A DNA stretch of 64,000 nucleotides from Ramlibacter agri (GCF_012927085.1 NZ_JABBFX010000001.1:806001-870000); one strand, 5' to 3'; positions 51,388 to 60,198 are shown, numbered from the stretch's first letter. Translations and numbers: made by a program. The notes: generated by a model from the letters alone, not told the origin.

Positions 51388-52337
51388 AGGCGCATCTCCC
51401 CTGGCTGCTCGTGCTGCTCGCGATGACGGTCCGTGCGGCGCCGCTGGCCACCATCGAACTGCGGCCGCACGTCGAAGTCACACGACCCGTCGTGACCTTG
51501 GGCGAGGTCGCAAGGCTCGAATCGAAGGACCTCTCCGTCATGCGTGCCCTCGTCGACCTGCCGCTCGGGCCCGCCCCAGCTGCCGGCCGGACGGCGACGC
51601 TGCAGCGCGTGGCCCTGGCCGCATGGATCCGCGTCCGTGCCGGCATTCCGGAAGAGGCGCTGCAGTGGGTGGGGCCCGCCGCAGGCGAGCTGGTTGCTGC
51701 GACGCGGCTGCTGCGCGGCGAGGACATCGCGGCAGCTGCGGAGGTCGCGTTGCGCGAATGGCTGCAGGCCCAGGGTGTGCGCGGCGAGTTGCAGCACGAC
51801 GGCCTGCCGGGCGACCTCGACATGCTCGCGGGCGACGTGGCCTTGCGTCCCCGCTCGCTGCAGCACCTGGGCCTGCGCCCGCGCATGGTCGTGTGGGTGG
51901 AGGTCTGGTCGGGTGAGAACTTCGTGCGCGCCGTCCCCGTCCCCTTCCATGTGCAGGCCTGGCGCACGGTTCCGCGGACTGCCGCCGCCTTGCCGGCCGG
52001 CGCTCCCTTGCTGGAGGCCGTGCTGGTGAACCAGGACGTAGACGTGGCGGCGGCGACAACGCCGCCCTTGGCGGATGTGCCCGCCGGTTTGCGGGTCCGC
52101 CATGCGCTGCGCCCCGGCGAAACGTTGAACGCGGCCAATACCGAAATCCGGCCACTGGTGCAGCGCGGCCAGTGGGCCGCCTTGCGCTCCGGCGCCGGCC
52201 TGGTGACGAGCGAAGCCCGCGTCGAAGTGCTGCAGGACGGCCGTCTGGGCGACAGCGTGCGGGTGCGGCAGCCCGGCGCATCCGGCGGCGTCATCGCGCG
52301 CGTGACGGGTCCGGGACTCCTGGAGATCGCGAGATGA
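51384..52337 (+). CDS. flgA: Flagellar P-ring assembly chaperone FlgA
   Basis: 317 residues, longer than the usual 220-240. A signal peptide (LPWLLVLLAMTVRAAP) directs it to the periplasm. The C-terminal half carries the SAF-domain pattern: LLEAVLVNQDVDVAAATTPPL, VRHALRPGETLNAANTEIRPLV, and SEARVEVLQDGRLGDSVRVRQPGASGGVIARV. FlgA helps FlgI assemble into the P ring. It overlaps flgG upstream and flgH downstream by 4 bp each. Confidence 0.9.
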   Translation: MKAHLPWLLVLLAMTVRAAPLATIELRPHVEVTRPVVTLGEVARLESKDLSVMRALVDLPLGPAPAAGRTATLQRVALAAWIRVRAGIPEEALQWVGPAAGELVAATRLLRGEDIAAAAEVALREWLQAQGVRGELQHDGLPGDLDMLAGDVALRPRSLQHLGLRPRMVVWVEVWSGENFVRAVPVPFHVQAWRTVPRTAAALPAGAPLLEAVLVNQDVDVAAATTPPLADVPAGLRVRHALRPGETLNAANTEIRPLVQRGQWAALRSGAGLVTSEARVEVLQDGRLGDSVRVRQPGASGGVIARVTGPGLLEIAR

Positions 52338-52912
52338 GAACAAGGAACCGCGCATCTGCTTTCCTGCTTGCGCTCGCCTGCGCGGGTGCGGCCCAGGCGC
52401 AAAGCCTCTACCGCGAAGACAGCTGGCGGCCCCTGACCGCGGACAACAAGGCTTTCCGTCCTGGCGATGTGCTGACCGTGCAGGTGTTCGAGAACTCCAG
52501 CGCCACCACCAGCGCGGACACCGGGACGCGGCGCAACAACCACATCAGCGGCGCGCTCGCACACGGCAGCAACGTCGCCGCGCAGGCTTCGCTGGCGGTC
52601 GGCGGCGATTTTGATGGCGGCGGCCGCACGCAGCGCACGAACCGGCTGCTGACCATCGTGTCTGTGACGGTGCAGGAAGTCCTGCCCGGTGGCCAGTTGC
52701 GGATCGCGGGCACACAGTCGGTGACGGTGAACGACGAGGTACAGACCGTCACGCTGGAGGGCGTCGTGCGTCCGGTCGACATCAGCGATGGCAACGTGGT
52801 GCAGTCCACGCGCATCGCAGCGGCCCGCATCACCTATCTCGGGGAAGGTGGCGTCAGCGACCGCAGCCGGCGGCCCTGGTGGCGGCAATTGCTGGATTTC
52901 GTGGGGTTCTGA
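52334..52912 (+). CDS. flgH: Flagellar L-ring protein FlgH, without a standard lipobox
   Basis: 192 residues from ATG 52334, shorter than the usual ~230. The body matches FlgH: RPGDVLTVQVFENSSATTSAD, GGGRTQRTNRLLTIVSVTVQEVLPGGQLRIAG and VEGVVRPVDISDGNVVQSTRIAAARITYLG-like text. The signal peptide (LLALACAGAAQA) looks like an ordinary cleaved signal ending AQAQ rather than the Leu-x-Gly-Cys lipobox of classical lipoprotein FlgH. The L ring may therefore be anchored differently; this resembles secondary flagellar systems as I remember them. It overlaps flgA by 4 bp. Confidence 0.88.
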   Translation: MRTRNRASAFLLALACAGAAQAQSLYREDSWRPLTADNKAFRPGDVLTVQVFENSSATTSADTGTRRNNHISGALAHGSNVAAQASLAVGGDFDGGGRTQRTNRLLTIVSVTVQEVLPGGQLRIAGTQSVTVNDEVQTVTLEGVVRPVDISDGNVVQSTRIAAARITYLGEGGVSDRSRRPWWRQLLDFVGF

Positions 52913-52913
52913 G

Positions 52914-54023
52914 ATGCGGGCGCTGCTGCTTCTGGTCCTGCTCGCCGGATGGATCACCGCCGCCGCGCAGGGCACGGCGCTGCGGGTGAAGGACCTCGGC
53001 AAGGTGCAGGGCTGGCGCGAGAACGTGCTGGTCGGCACCGGCATCGTCACCGGGCTCGCCGGCACCGGCGATTCACCGGGGAACCGCGCGACGCGCCAGG
53101 CGCTGTCGAACGTCCTGGCGCAGTTCAACCTCACCGTGGCACCGGAGCAGGTGAACAGCCGCAACGTGGCGGTGGTGATGGTGAGCGCGGCACTGCCGGC
53201 CTTCGCCCGCGAGGGCGATACGCTGGATGTTTCCGTGGCCTCGAGCGGCGATGCGCGCAGCCTCGTCGGCGGCAACCTGCTGCTCACGCCGCTACGCGCG
53301 CCGAACGGGCGGGTCTATGCGCTGGCGCAAGGCCCGCTGGCGGTGGGCGGCCACCGCTACGACGCGAATGGCAACGTCGTGCAGAAGAACCACCCGACCG
53401 CTGCCGCTATCCCCAACGGCGCGACGGTCGAAGTCGGCATGCCGCCGCCGGAGCCGGGCGTCTTTGCCCACGTCACCTTCGTGCTCGCCGAACCGGACTA
53501 CACCACGGCCAGCCGCGTGGCAGAAGCGATCAACCGGCAATTGGGCCCGGGCCTGGCGCATGCGCGCGATGCTTCCGGCATCGAGATCGAAGTGCCGTCC
53601 GCGCAGCAGGGCGAGCCGGTCGCCTTTCTCGCGCGCCTGGAGAGCGTGGCCGTGGAGCCGGACCGCCGGCCTCGCGTGGTGATCAACGAGCGCACTGGCA
53701 CCGTCGTCTCCGGCGGTGACGTCCGGCTGTCGCGGGTGGCTATCTCGCATGGCGACCTGAAGATCACCGTCGCCAGCACCAACAGCGTGTCGCAGCCGGC
53801 CTTCATCGGACGGACCGGCCCTGGCGTTCGAACGGAGGTGGTGACCAACACCGAGCTGACGGTGGAAGAGCCGACCGGCGTGGGTTTCCTGGCCAGCGGA
53901 GGCACGGTCGCCGATCTCGTGCAGTCGCTGGCCCGCATGAAGACCAGCACGCGCGACATCATTTCCATCCTGCGTGCCGTCAAGGCCGCGGGAGCCCTGC
54001 ACGGCGAACTGGTCGTGCAATGA
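52914..54023 (+). CDS. flgI: Flagellar P-ring protein FlgI
   Basis: 369 residues, the normal length. A signal peptide (LLLLVLLAGWITAAAQG) precedes RVKDLGKVQGWRENVLVGTGIVTGLAGTGDS, VNSRNVAVVMVSAALPAFAREGD, PGRVYALAQG-like text and the C-terminal LASGGTVADLVQSLARMKTSTRDIISILRAVKAAGALH. These are all FlgI hallmarks. It forms the ring around the rod in the peptidoglycan layer. The ATG is one base after the flgH stop. Confidence 0.95.
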   Translation: MRALLLLVLLAGWITAAAQGTALRVKDLGKVQGWRENVLVGTGIVTGLAGTGDSPGNRATRQALSNVLAQFNLTVAPEQVNSRNVAVVMVSAALPAFAREGDTLDVSVASSGDARSLVGGNLLLTPLRAPNGRVYALAQGPLAVGGHRYDANGNVVQKNHPTAAAIPNGATVEVGMPPPEPGVFAHVTFVLAEPDYTTASRVAEAINRQLGPGLAHARDASGIEIEVPSAQQGEPVAFLARLESVAVEPDRRPRVVINERTGTVVSGGDVRLSRVAISHGDLKITVASTNSVSQPAFIGRTGPGVRTEVVTNTELTVEEPTGVGFLASGGTVADLVQSLARMKTSTRDIISILRAVKAAGALHGELVVQ

Positions 54024-54039
54024 ATCGGATGCAGCAGCC

Positions 54040-54423
54040 ATGACGCCGTCGCTGGAAGCCGTGACCACTGCCACCTTGGCCAAGGCGCTCGACGCTGCGG
54101 CCTTGCGGCACCAGGCGGTCAGCGCCAACGTGGCGAACGCCAACACCGAAGGCTGGCAGGCATTGCGCCTGCAGTTCGCGGCGCAGCTGGAGGACGCGCG
54201 CGACACGCTGCGCGAGCGCGGCAGCGTGAACCTGCAGCAGGTGCAAGCCCTGCAGCCGCAACTGGAGGCCGACCTGGACGAGGCGGGCGCACCCGTCGCC
54301 GTGCAGCTGGACGCGCAGGTGACCGAAATGGCGCGCAACGCGGTGCATTACCAGGCGCTGCTGCAGGGCCTGTCGCGCCATTTCGCGCTGTTGTCGGCTG
54401 CGGCCGCCGAGGGAAGGCATTGA
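54040..54423 (+). CDS. flgB: Flagellar proximal rod protein FlgB
   Basis: 127 residues from ATG 54040 (MTPSLEAVTTATLAKALDAA). The rod motif is QAVSANVANANTEGWQALRLQF, the N-terminal heptad type of FlgB. The end, MARNAVHYQALLQGLSRHFALL, corresponds to the usual NAIRYQTLLKGLNRQ region. It is close to the normal 130-140. FlgB connects the rod to the MS ring. flgC starts one base after its stop. Confidence 0.87.
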   Translation: MTPSLEAVTTATLAKALDAAALRHQAVSANVANANTEGWQALRLQFAAQLEDARDTLRERGSVNLQQVQALQPQLEADLDEAGAPVAVQLDAQVTEMARNAVHYQALLQGLSRHFALLSAAAAEGRH

Positions 54424-54424
54424 C

Positions 54425-54841
54425 ATGGACTATGGACGGATCTTTGCGCTCAGTGCTGCGGGCATGCAGTTGGAACGGACGCGGCTCGAGGTCGCCGCGA
54501 TGAACCTGGCCTACGCCCATAGCCCGCAGCACCCGTCGAACCCCGGCTACCAGCCGCTGCGGGTGGTGTCCCGAGCCGCGTTCGCGGGCTTGGTCGAAAC
54601 GGGTGAGGTCGCGCCCCCGATCGGCAGTGTCGAGGCCGCGCCCGTCGCCGTGCGCCTCGTGCAGGAGCCGGGTCATCCCCTGGCCGATGAGCAAGGCTTC
54701 GTCGCGTATCCGGGTGTGGATCCGGCCACCGAAATGGTGAGCCTGATGACGGCTCTGCGTTCCTACGAGGCAAACGTGGCGGCCCTGAACACGGCGCGCG
54801 CGCTGGCGCTGAAGACACTCGAAATAGGGCGGGGAGGCTGA
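54425..54841 (+). CDS. flgC: Flagellar proximal rod protein FlgC
   Basis: 138 residues, the normal length. The N-terminus FALSAAGMQLERTRLEVAAMNLAYA and the C-terminal PATEMVSLMTALRSYEANVAALNTARALALKTLEIG fit FlgC. The rod motif is AHSPQHPSNPGYQPLRVV, with an extended loop where most FlgC have ANANTP. It is a proximal rod component. The stop is directly followed by the GTG start of fliE. Confidence 0.88.
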   Translation: MDYGRIFALSAAGMQLERTRLEVAAMNLAYAHSPQHPSNPGYQPLRVVSRAAFAGLVETGEVAPPIGSVEAAPVAVRLVQEPGHPLADEQGFVAYPGVDPATEMVSLMTALRSYEANVAALNTARALALKTLEIGRGG

Positions 54842-54842
54842 A

Positions 54843-55145
54843 GTGGAAGCGATCACCGCGCTCGGCCCGCAGGACGAAGTCCCGGGCCTGCCTTCGCCGG
54901 CAATGGCTGGCCCTGGCGCGGGCAGCCTGTCCTTCGGCCGCATGGTCAGCGAGGGACTGCAGGCGCTGGACACGCAACTGAAGACCAGCCAGGCCGACCT
55001 TCAGCACCTGGCCCTGGGCGAGGCGCAGAACCTGCACGAGGTGATGATCCGGCTGGAAGAAAGCCGCATCGCCCTGCAGCTCGCGCTGCAGGTTCGCAAC
55101 CGCGTCCTGGAGGCCTACCAGGACGTGATGAAGATGCAGGTCTGA
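54843..55145 (+). CDS. fliE: Flagellar hook-basal body protein FliE
   Basis: 100 residues from GTG 54843. The second half is diagnostic: FGRMVSEGLQALDTQLKTSQADLQ, then LALGEAQNLHEVMIRLEESRIALQLALQVRNRVLEAYQDVMKMQV. FliE links the MS ring to the rod and is the first export substrate. It lies between flgC and fliF, the standard order. Confidence 0.92.
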   Translation: MEAITALGPQDEVPGLPSPAMAGPGAGSLSFGRMVSEGLQALDTQLKTSQADLQHLALGEAQNLHEVMIRLEESRIALQLALQVRNRVLEAYQDVMKMQV

Positions 55146-55154
55146 GGAACGGCC

Positions 55155-56573
55155 ATGGACCACTGGTGGCTCGCACTCGGGCGGCGCGCGCAGGCAGGCC
55201 TCGTGGCGGGCTTGGTCGCGATCCTGCTGTTCGTCGCTTTCGCCTCCTGGTGGGCGTTGCGGCCGGACCGGGCCGTGCTGTTTTCCGACCTGCGCGAGCA
55301 GGACGCGGCCTTGCTGGCGGCGGAACTGGACAAGCTGAAGCTGCCCTACGCGGTGGCGGAGAACGGCAGCACCTTGCTGGTGGAGCGCTCGCAGGTCCAC
55401 GCCACCCGCATGAAGCTGATGGGCAAGGACCTGCCGCTGCACGGGGCCGTCGGCTTCGAACTGTTCAACAACGGCGACTTCGGCATGACCGAGTTCGCGC
55501 AGAAGGTGAACTACCAGCGCGCGCTGCAGGGTGAGCTCACGCGCACCATCCTGACCTTTCCCGAAGTGCAGGATGCGCGCGTGCACCTGGCGCTGCCGGA
55601 GCAAGGTCTGTTCAAGCCCGCATCCGCGCGTCCCAAGGCCGCGATCACGCTGGCGCTGCGCTTCGGATCAGGCTTGCGGCCCGAACAGGTGAGCGGCATC
55701 CAGCGGCTGGTGGCGGCCGCCGTGCCCGGGCTCTCCGCATCGGAAGTCACTCTCGTCGACCAGCAAGGCCTGGCGCTCAGTCGCGTGACGCAGGAGGGCG
55801 AAGAAGGCGGAGCGCGGCTGGACCTGAAGCGCGAAACGGAGAACTACCTCTCGCGCAAGGCCGGCGCCGTGCTGGAGCGCGCCTTCGGTCCGGGGCAGGC
55901 GCTCGCCAGCGTGGACGCCACCTTGAACATGGAGCAGGTGCGCGTCACCACCGAAGACGTCATCGCTGCGCCGGACGGACGCGGCGGTCCGGCCGCCGGA
56001 GTGCTGGTGCGCGAGCGGGAGTCGTCGCGCGACACCGCGACGCCCGAGCCGCGCGGCATGGATGCGCGCGGCCTGCGCGGGAGCAGCGTGCAGCGGGACG
56101 TGGAGTACCAGGCCGGCCGGCGCGTCGAGCAGGTCGTGAGCCAGCCGGGATCGATCCGCCGCTTGCAGGTGGTGGCGGTGCTGCGTGCCGCGCTCGACGC
56201 CGCGCAGCAGGAGCAGGTGCGCAAGCTAGTTGCGGCTGCCGTCGGTGCGTCGTTCGAGCGCGGCGACACGGTGGTCGTGCAGTCCTTTGCCGCCATTGCC
56301 GCGCCCGGAGCTGCGCCTGCGCCTCCCGTGGAGGTGGTGCCACGCGCCGCGTCTGGTCTGTCCTGGCCGGCCTGGCCGTTCGTCGCGGGCGCGGTGCTGC
56401 TTTTGCTCGCGGTTCTGCTGGTGCTGCTGTTGCGCAGGCGCCGGCAAGCCAGCGCTCCCCTCGTGCTGGACGAGCAACAGCGGCGGCTGGCGCTGCAGCG
56501 GGTCGAAGCCTGGTTGCAGGAGGCTGCGCCGGTCGAAGCGGTATCCATAGCCGCGGGGAGACGGACACCATGA
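55155..56573 (+). CDS. fliF: Flagellar MS-ring protein FliF, short form
   Basis: 472 residues, about 80 shorter than the usual ~550. Helix 1 is around residues 13-35 and helix 2 around 408-430 (WPFVAGAVLLLLAVLLVLLLRRRR). Between them are the ring-building motifs: VNYQRALQGELTRTILTFPEVQDARVHLALP, SGIQRLVAAAVPGLSASEVTLVDQQG and RKAGAVLERAFGPGQALASVDATLNMEQ. The cytoplasmic tail is short (about 45 residues) with QRVEAWLQEA. The tail normally binds FliG, so its reduction goes with the shortened FliG-like protein next door. It overlaps that gene by 4 bp. Confidence 0.92.
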   Translation: MDHWWLALGRRAQAGLVAGLVAILLFVAFASWWALRPDRAVLFSDLREQDAALLAAELDKLKLPYAVAENGSTLLVERSQVHATRMKLMGKDLPLHGAVGFELFNNGDFGMTEFAQKVNYQRALQGELTRTILTFPEVQDARVHLALPEQGLFKPASARPKAAITLALRFGSGLRPEQVSGIQRLVAAAVPGLSASEVTLVDQQGLALSRVTQEGEEGGARLDLKRETENYLSRKAGAVLERAFGPGQALASVDATLNMEQVRVTTEDVIAAPDGRGGPAAGVLVRERESSRDTATPEPRGMDARGLRGSSVQRDVEYQAGRRVEQVVSQPGSIRRLQVVAVLRAALDAAQQEQVRKLVAAAVGASFERGDTVVVQSFAAIAAPGAAPAPPVEVVPRAASGLSWPAWPFVAGAVLLLLAVLLVLLLRRRRQASAPLVLDEQQRRLALQRVEAWLQEAAPVEAVSIAAGRRTP

Positions 56574-57067
56574 ATGCCACCGCTGGCGCACGCAGGGCCG
56601 CCTTGTTGCTCCATGCCATGCAGCCGGCGGACCGGCAATGGGTGCTCGCCGCCCTGCCGGCAGCGCAGGTCGGCGCGTTGCGGGACATGCTGGCCGAACT
56701 GGAAGTGCTCGGCATCCCGCCGGATGATGCGCTGCTGCGGCCACTGGCCGAGGCGCCTGGAGCAACGCCAGCCGAGCGGCTTGCACGTCTCTCCGGCAAT
56801 GAGTGGCAGTCGCTCGCGCGATGCCTGCAGGACGAGGGAGCGGAATTTACCTGTCGCCTGCTGGCGGGCCAGGCCTGGCGCGAAGTCCTGCTCGCACATT
56901 GCGACGAAGGCTTCCGCTCTCGCCTGGCCAGCGCGATGCACGCGGCTCCCAGCGCCTTGCTGCACCGGGCGATGTGTGAAGCAGCGCTGCACGCGTTGGC
57001 CCGGCGGTCGCCTGTTGGCGCGGGCCGCGGCCGGCGTTGGCGCCTGCCATGGAGGCAAACCCCATGA
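56570..57067 (+). CDS. Short FliG-like protein in the fliG position
   Basis: 165 residues, about half of a normal FliG (330). The N-terminus ARRAALLLHAMQPADRQWVLAALP recalls the FliG N-domain (KAAILLLxLGxxxAAxVLxxL). NEWQSLARCLQDEGAEFTCRLLAG resembles the middle ARM-type repeat (PQTIAxIL). The whole C-terminal torque domain, with its charged MotA-contacting residues and EHPQ-type hinge, is missing. The end is basic (GRGRRWRLPWR). The gene sits exactly where fliG belongs, between fliF and fliH, and overlaps both. It could be a pure MS-ring adaptor with no motor function. A true fliG could lie elsewhere. Confidence 0.6.
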   Translation: MNATAGARRAALLLHAMQPADRQWVLAALPAAQVGALRDMLAELEVLGIPPDDALLRPLAEAPGATPAERLARLSGNEWQSLARCLQDEGAEFTCRLLAGQAWREVLLAHCDEGFRSRLASAMHAAPSALLHRAMCEAALHALARRSPVGAGRGRRWRLPWRQTP

Positions 57068-57753
57068 TCCATTCCCCTCCCGAGATCGTCTTGCGCCAGG
57101 TTCGGCTGGATGGCACGGCTGCATTGCTGGCGCGCAGCCGGCCGGCCGCAGGCAACGCGCCGCCTGCAGATCCGGTCGCGAGCGCCGCCCGCAGCGGCTA
57201 CGAAGAGGGCTTGCGCTCCGGTCGGGAGGAAGGGCTGCGACTGGGCTATGAAGATGGGCGGAAGCAAGGCCTGCAAGCTGCCCAAGCGGCGGCGCAGGAG
57301 GCCGAACAGATGCGGGAGTCCGAAGTGGCGCAGGCTGAGGAACAGCGTGCGCAGGAACTCCGCAGCCTCTCTTCGGCCTTGCAGCAGGCGCTGCAGGCAA
57401 TCGCCGCGAAGGCGGAGGACGACATGGTCCTGCTCTGTTTCGAGACCATCACGCGTGTGATCGGCGAGGCTGCGCAGCACCGCGAGAGCGTGCCCACGCA
57501 GGTGCGGGCGTTGCTGTCGCAGTGGCTCGGTGCGCCGCCCATCGCCGTGCACCTGCATCCAGGCGACCTCGCCTTGCTGCGCGAGGGGGACGTCGAACCC
57601 GGCCTGCCCTGTGTCGCCGATCCGCAAGTGGAGGCCGGAGGGTGCATCGTGCGCGGCACGCAAGGGGCGCTCGATGCCCGGCTCGATCGGGTGCTCGACG
57701 CCGTGCGGCAGACCTTGCTGGCGGCGCGCGGCGTGCGCCAGTCCGCGCGATGA
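57064..57753 (+). CDS. fliH: Flagellar export ATPase regulator FliH
   Basis: 229 residues from ATG 57064, which has GGAGG nine bases upstream and overlaps the previous stop (ATGA). The low-complexity G-x3-G run GYEEGLRSGREEGLRLGYEDG followed by RKQGLQAAQ is the hallmark of FliH. The C-terminal domain (TITRVIGEAAQHRESVPTQVRALL, VEAGGCIVRGTQGALDARLDRVLD) binds FliI. It negatively regulates the ATPase and links it to the C ring. Confidence 0.88.
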   Translation: MIHSPPEIVLRQVRLDGTAALLARSRPAAGNAPPADPVASAARSGYEEGLRSGREEGLRLGYEDGRKQGLQAAQAAAQEAEQMRESEVAQAEEQRAQELRSLSSALQQALQAIAAKAEDDMVLLCFETITRVIGEAAQHRESVPTQVRALLSQWLGAPPIAVHLHPGDLALLREGDVEPGLPCVADPQVEAGGCIVRGTQGALDARLDRVLDAVRQTLLAARGVRQSAR

Positions 57754-59072
57754 ACGCGTTCGCCCCCTATTGCGACGCCATGCGCGCCGCGGACTTGCAT
57801 CCGCGCCTTGGCTGGGTGCGCAGGCTGCAGGGCCTCGCCATCGAGGCAGAGGGGCCCGAGGCGGAAGTCGGGGAGCTGTGCCACATAGCGGCGCGGACGG
57901 GTGGCAGCGGCGTGATGGCCGAGGTGGTCGGCTTGCGGGCAGGGCACGTCACCTTGATGCCTTTCGGCAGCCTCGAAGGCATCGCAGCCGGGGCGGAGGT
58001 CCATGCACTGGGACAGCGCTCCACCATTGCGGCCGGCAACGCCCTGCTGGGGCGCGTCATCGATGCCTTCGGGCAGCCGCTCGATGGCCACCCCTTGCCC
58101 GCACTGCCGGAACATTGCCCGCTGCGGTACCCCGCGCCCAGCCCGTTGGCACGCCCACGCATCACGCGCGTGCTGGAAAGCGGCATCCGCGCGATCGACG
58201 CCTTGCTGACGCTGGGCCAGGGGCAGCGGGTGGGCATCTTCGCCGGCAGCGGCGTCGGCAAGAGCACGCTGCTCGGGATGATCGCCCGGCACGTGTGGGC
58301 CGACGTCAATGTGGTCGCGCTGGTCGGAGAACGGGGCCGCGAAGTGCGCGAGTTCATCGACAAGCAACTGGGAGCGGCGGGACTGGCGCGCTCGGTGGTC
58401 GTCGTCGCGACCGCCGACCAGCCGGCGCTTGCCCGCGTACGCGCGGCGCACGCGGCAGTGGCGCTGGCGGGATGGTTCGCGCAGCGCGGCCAGCAAGTCG
58501 TGCTGACCCTGGATTCCATGACGCGGCTGGCCATGGCGCGGCGCGAGATCGGGCTGGCCGCCGGCGAGCCCGCGACGGCGCGCGGCTATACGCCGTCCGT
58601 CTTCGCCGAGCTGCCGCAACTGTGCGAGCGCTGCGGCACGCACCCGTCAGGAGGCTCCGTCACCGCCCTGTTCACCGTCCTGGTCGAAGGCGACGACTTC
58701 AATGAACCCGTCTCCGACTGCATGCGCGCCATTCTCGACGGTCACGTCGTCCTGACGCGCGAGCTTGCGCAGCAAGGGCTCTATCCCGCCATCGACCTGC
58801 TGCGCAGTGTCAGCCGACTTTTTCCGGACTTGGCGGACGCAGCCGAACGGGCGCTGGCCGCCAGCGCCGTGCAGCGGCTCGCGTTGCTGGAGCGGCACCG
58901 GCAGATGGTGGAGATCGGTGCCTACCAGCGCGGTGGCAATCCGGCTCTCGACGAGGCGCTGGAGCGCGAGCCCGGGCTGCGCGCCTGGCAGCAGCAGGCG
59001 GAGGGCGGCGTGCCGCGTGCGGAGGCCTTGAGCGGCTTGCGCGCGGCGCTGGCGGGGAAAGGCAAGCCATGA
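57750..59072 (+). CDS. fliI: Flagellum-specific export ATPase FliI
   Basis: 440 residues, full length. Walker A is GSGVGKST at 166-173 in IFAGSGVGKSTLLGM, and Walker B is in VVLTLDSMTRLAMARREIGLAAGEPA. ERGREVREFID, the ARGYTPSVFAELPQLCERCG loop and GSVTALFTVLVEGDDFNEPVSDCMRAILDGHVVL are all highly conserved. It energises substrate delivery to the FlhA/FlhB gate. It overlaps fliH and fliJ by 4 bp. Confidence 0.96.
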   Translation: MNAFAPYCDAMRAADLHPRLGWVRRLQGLAIEAEGPEAEVGELCHIAARTGGSGVMAEVVGLRAGHVTLMPFGSLEGIAAGAEVHALGQRSTIAAGNALLGRVIDAFGQPLDGHPLPALPEHCPLRYPAPSPLARPRITRVLESGIRAIDALLTLGQGQRVGIFAGSGVGKSTLLGMIARHVWADVNVVALVGERGREVREFIDKQLGAAGLARSVVVVATADQPALARVRAAHAAVALAGWFAQRGQQVVLTLDSMTRLAMARREIGLAAGEPATARGYTPSVFAELPQLCERCGTHPSGGSVTALFTVLVEGDDFNEPVSDCMRAILDGHVVLTRELAQQGLYPAIDLLRSVSRLFPDLADAAERALAASAVQRLALLERHRQMVEIGAYQRGGNPALDEALEREPGLRAWQQQAEGGVPRAEALSGLRAALAGKGKP

Positions 59073-59524
59073 GATTCCAGTGGAAGCTGTTCCCGCTGCA
59101 GCGCAAGCTCGAATGGGACCTGGACCTTTCGCAGGGCCGGCTGGCCGTCCTGCAACGCGGCGGCGAGGACGCTGCCGCGCTGCTCACGGCGCTGGAGGGG
59201 CAGCAGTCGGAACAGGTCATGCATGTCGGCGCCCAGGCTCGCATGCAAGCCGATCCCGGCCTGCGCGCGCAGGCATTGGCCTACCTGTGCGCCATGGAGG
59301 CGCGCATCGCGCAGGCTCGAGCGCAGGAGCAGCACTTGCAGCGCGAAATCGCGCAAGCCCGCGCCGAATGCCTGCGCTGCCGGAAGCGCCTGGATGCGAT
59401 GGAGCGGCTGCGCGGGCAGGCGGCGGTGGCGTATTGGCGGGAAGAGCAACGCATGGAAGCCAAGGAAGCCGATCTCGCCTGGCTCGCCCGGCGCGGCTCG
59501 CAGTCGCCGGGAGAGCGCGGGTGA
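59069..59524 (+). CDS. fliJ: Flagellar export chaperone-escort protein FliJ
   Basis: 151 residues, the normal size. It is almost entirely charged coiled coil (LAYLCAMEARIAQARAQEQHLQREIAQARAE), with an N-terminal FQWKLFPLQRKLEWDLDLSQGRLAVLQ like the FliJ family. FliJ sits in the centre of the FliI hexamer. The position directly after fliI is standard. The family is poorly conserved, so position supports the call. Its stop overlaps the next GTG. Confidence 0.78.
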   Translation: MRFQWKLFPLQRKLEWDLDLSQGRLAVLQRGGEDAAALLTALEGQQSEQVMHVGAQARMQADPGLRAQALAYLCAMEARIAQARAQEQHLQREIAQARAECLRCRKRLDAMERLRGQAAVAYWREEQRMEAKEADLAWLARRGSQSPGERG

Positions 59525-60198
59525 GCGCAGGGATTCCGTTCCTGGTGCGTTCTGCGCGCATGACAGCGATGCCACCGGCACCGAAGGCAGCCGTGGGAAA
59601 CGGGTGGCAGCAGGAACTGCAGCGCGCGCAGGCCGCCGGCTGGTTCCGGCGCGCGGATGGACTGGCGCAACGCGACGCTTCTCCGTCTGCAATCGCCGTC
59701 GCATCCCGGAAAGGTGCGGCCGTCGCGTTCCATGCGAGCCAACCCGCCAGGACACCAGGCGGAACGCAGGGAGGCAGTGAAGCACTTGACGCCGCACACC
59801 AGGTGGGTGCATCCGGGAAGCGCACTTGCATTGCACTGCCTTCGTCGAAGGCACCCGATGCCCTGGCCCAGGAGGCGGCCTCATCAATCGACGAAGGGCC
59901 TCCAGCGCTTCGAGATACCGCCGGCTCCGTGCGACGAACCGCTGGCGCCGCTCGCGACACGGGAACGGCGCCGTCCCGTCCCGTCATGCCTCTTCGTATC
60001 GCCTCACCGTCGCACGGACCGCATGTCCACGTCGAAGGTGATGCAGGCAGCGTCCACGTCTGGCTGGGCATCCCCGGCAGTCACTGCGCGACGACCGAAA
60101 GCGCGCGCGCGGCATTGCGGCTCGTAGGCACAGGCCTGCGAATCGCGAGCCTCTCCTGCAACGGCCGCCTCCTCTACCAGGAACGAAAGGAACCATGA
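59521..60198 (+). CDS. Unidentified protein in the fliK (hook-length control) slot
   Basis: 225 residues from GTG 59521, overlapping the fliJ stop; ATG 59560 is an alternative start. The first ~150 residues are low-complexity and rich in Ala, Gly, Ser and Pro, as in FliK rulers. The C-terminal ~60 residues (VHVEGDAGSVHVWLGIPGSH) contain a short beta segment, then RAALRLVGTGLRIASLSCNG. This resembles in outline the FliK C-terminal domain but lacks its standard LrLhPeeLG motif. Codon use suggests a real gene. FliK by position, with no sequence proof. Confidence 0.5.
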   Translation: MSAGIPFLVRSARMTAMPPAPKAAVGNGWQQELQRAQAAGWFRRADGLAQRDASPSAIAVASRKGAAVAFHASQPARTPGGTQGGSEALDAAHQVGASGKRTCIALPSSKAPDALAQEAASSIDEGPPALRDTAGSVRRTAGAARDTGTAPSRPVMPLRIASPSHGPHVHVEGDAGSVHVWLGIPGSHCATTESARAALRLVGTGLRIASLSCNGRLLYQERKEP

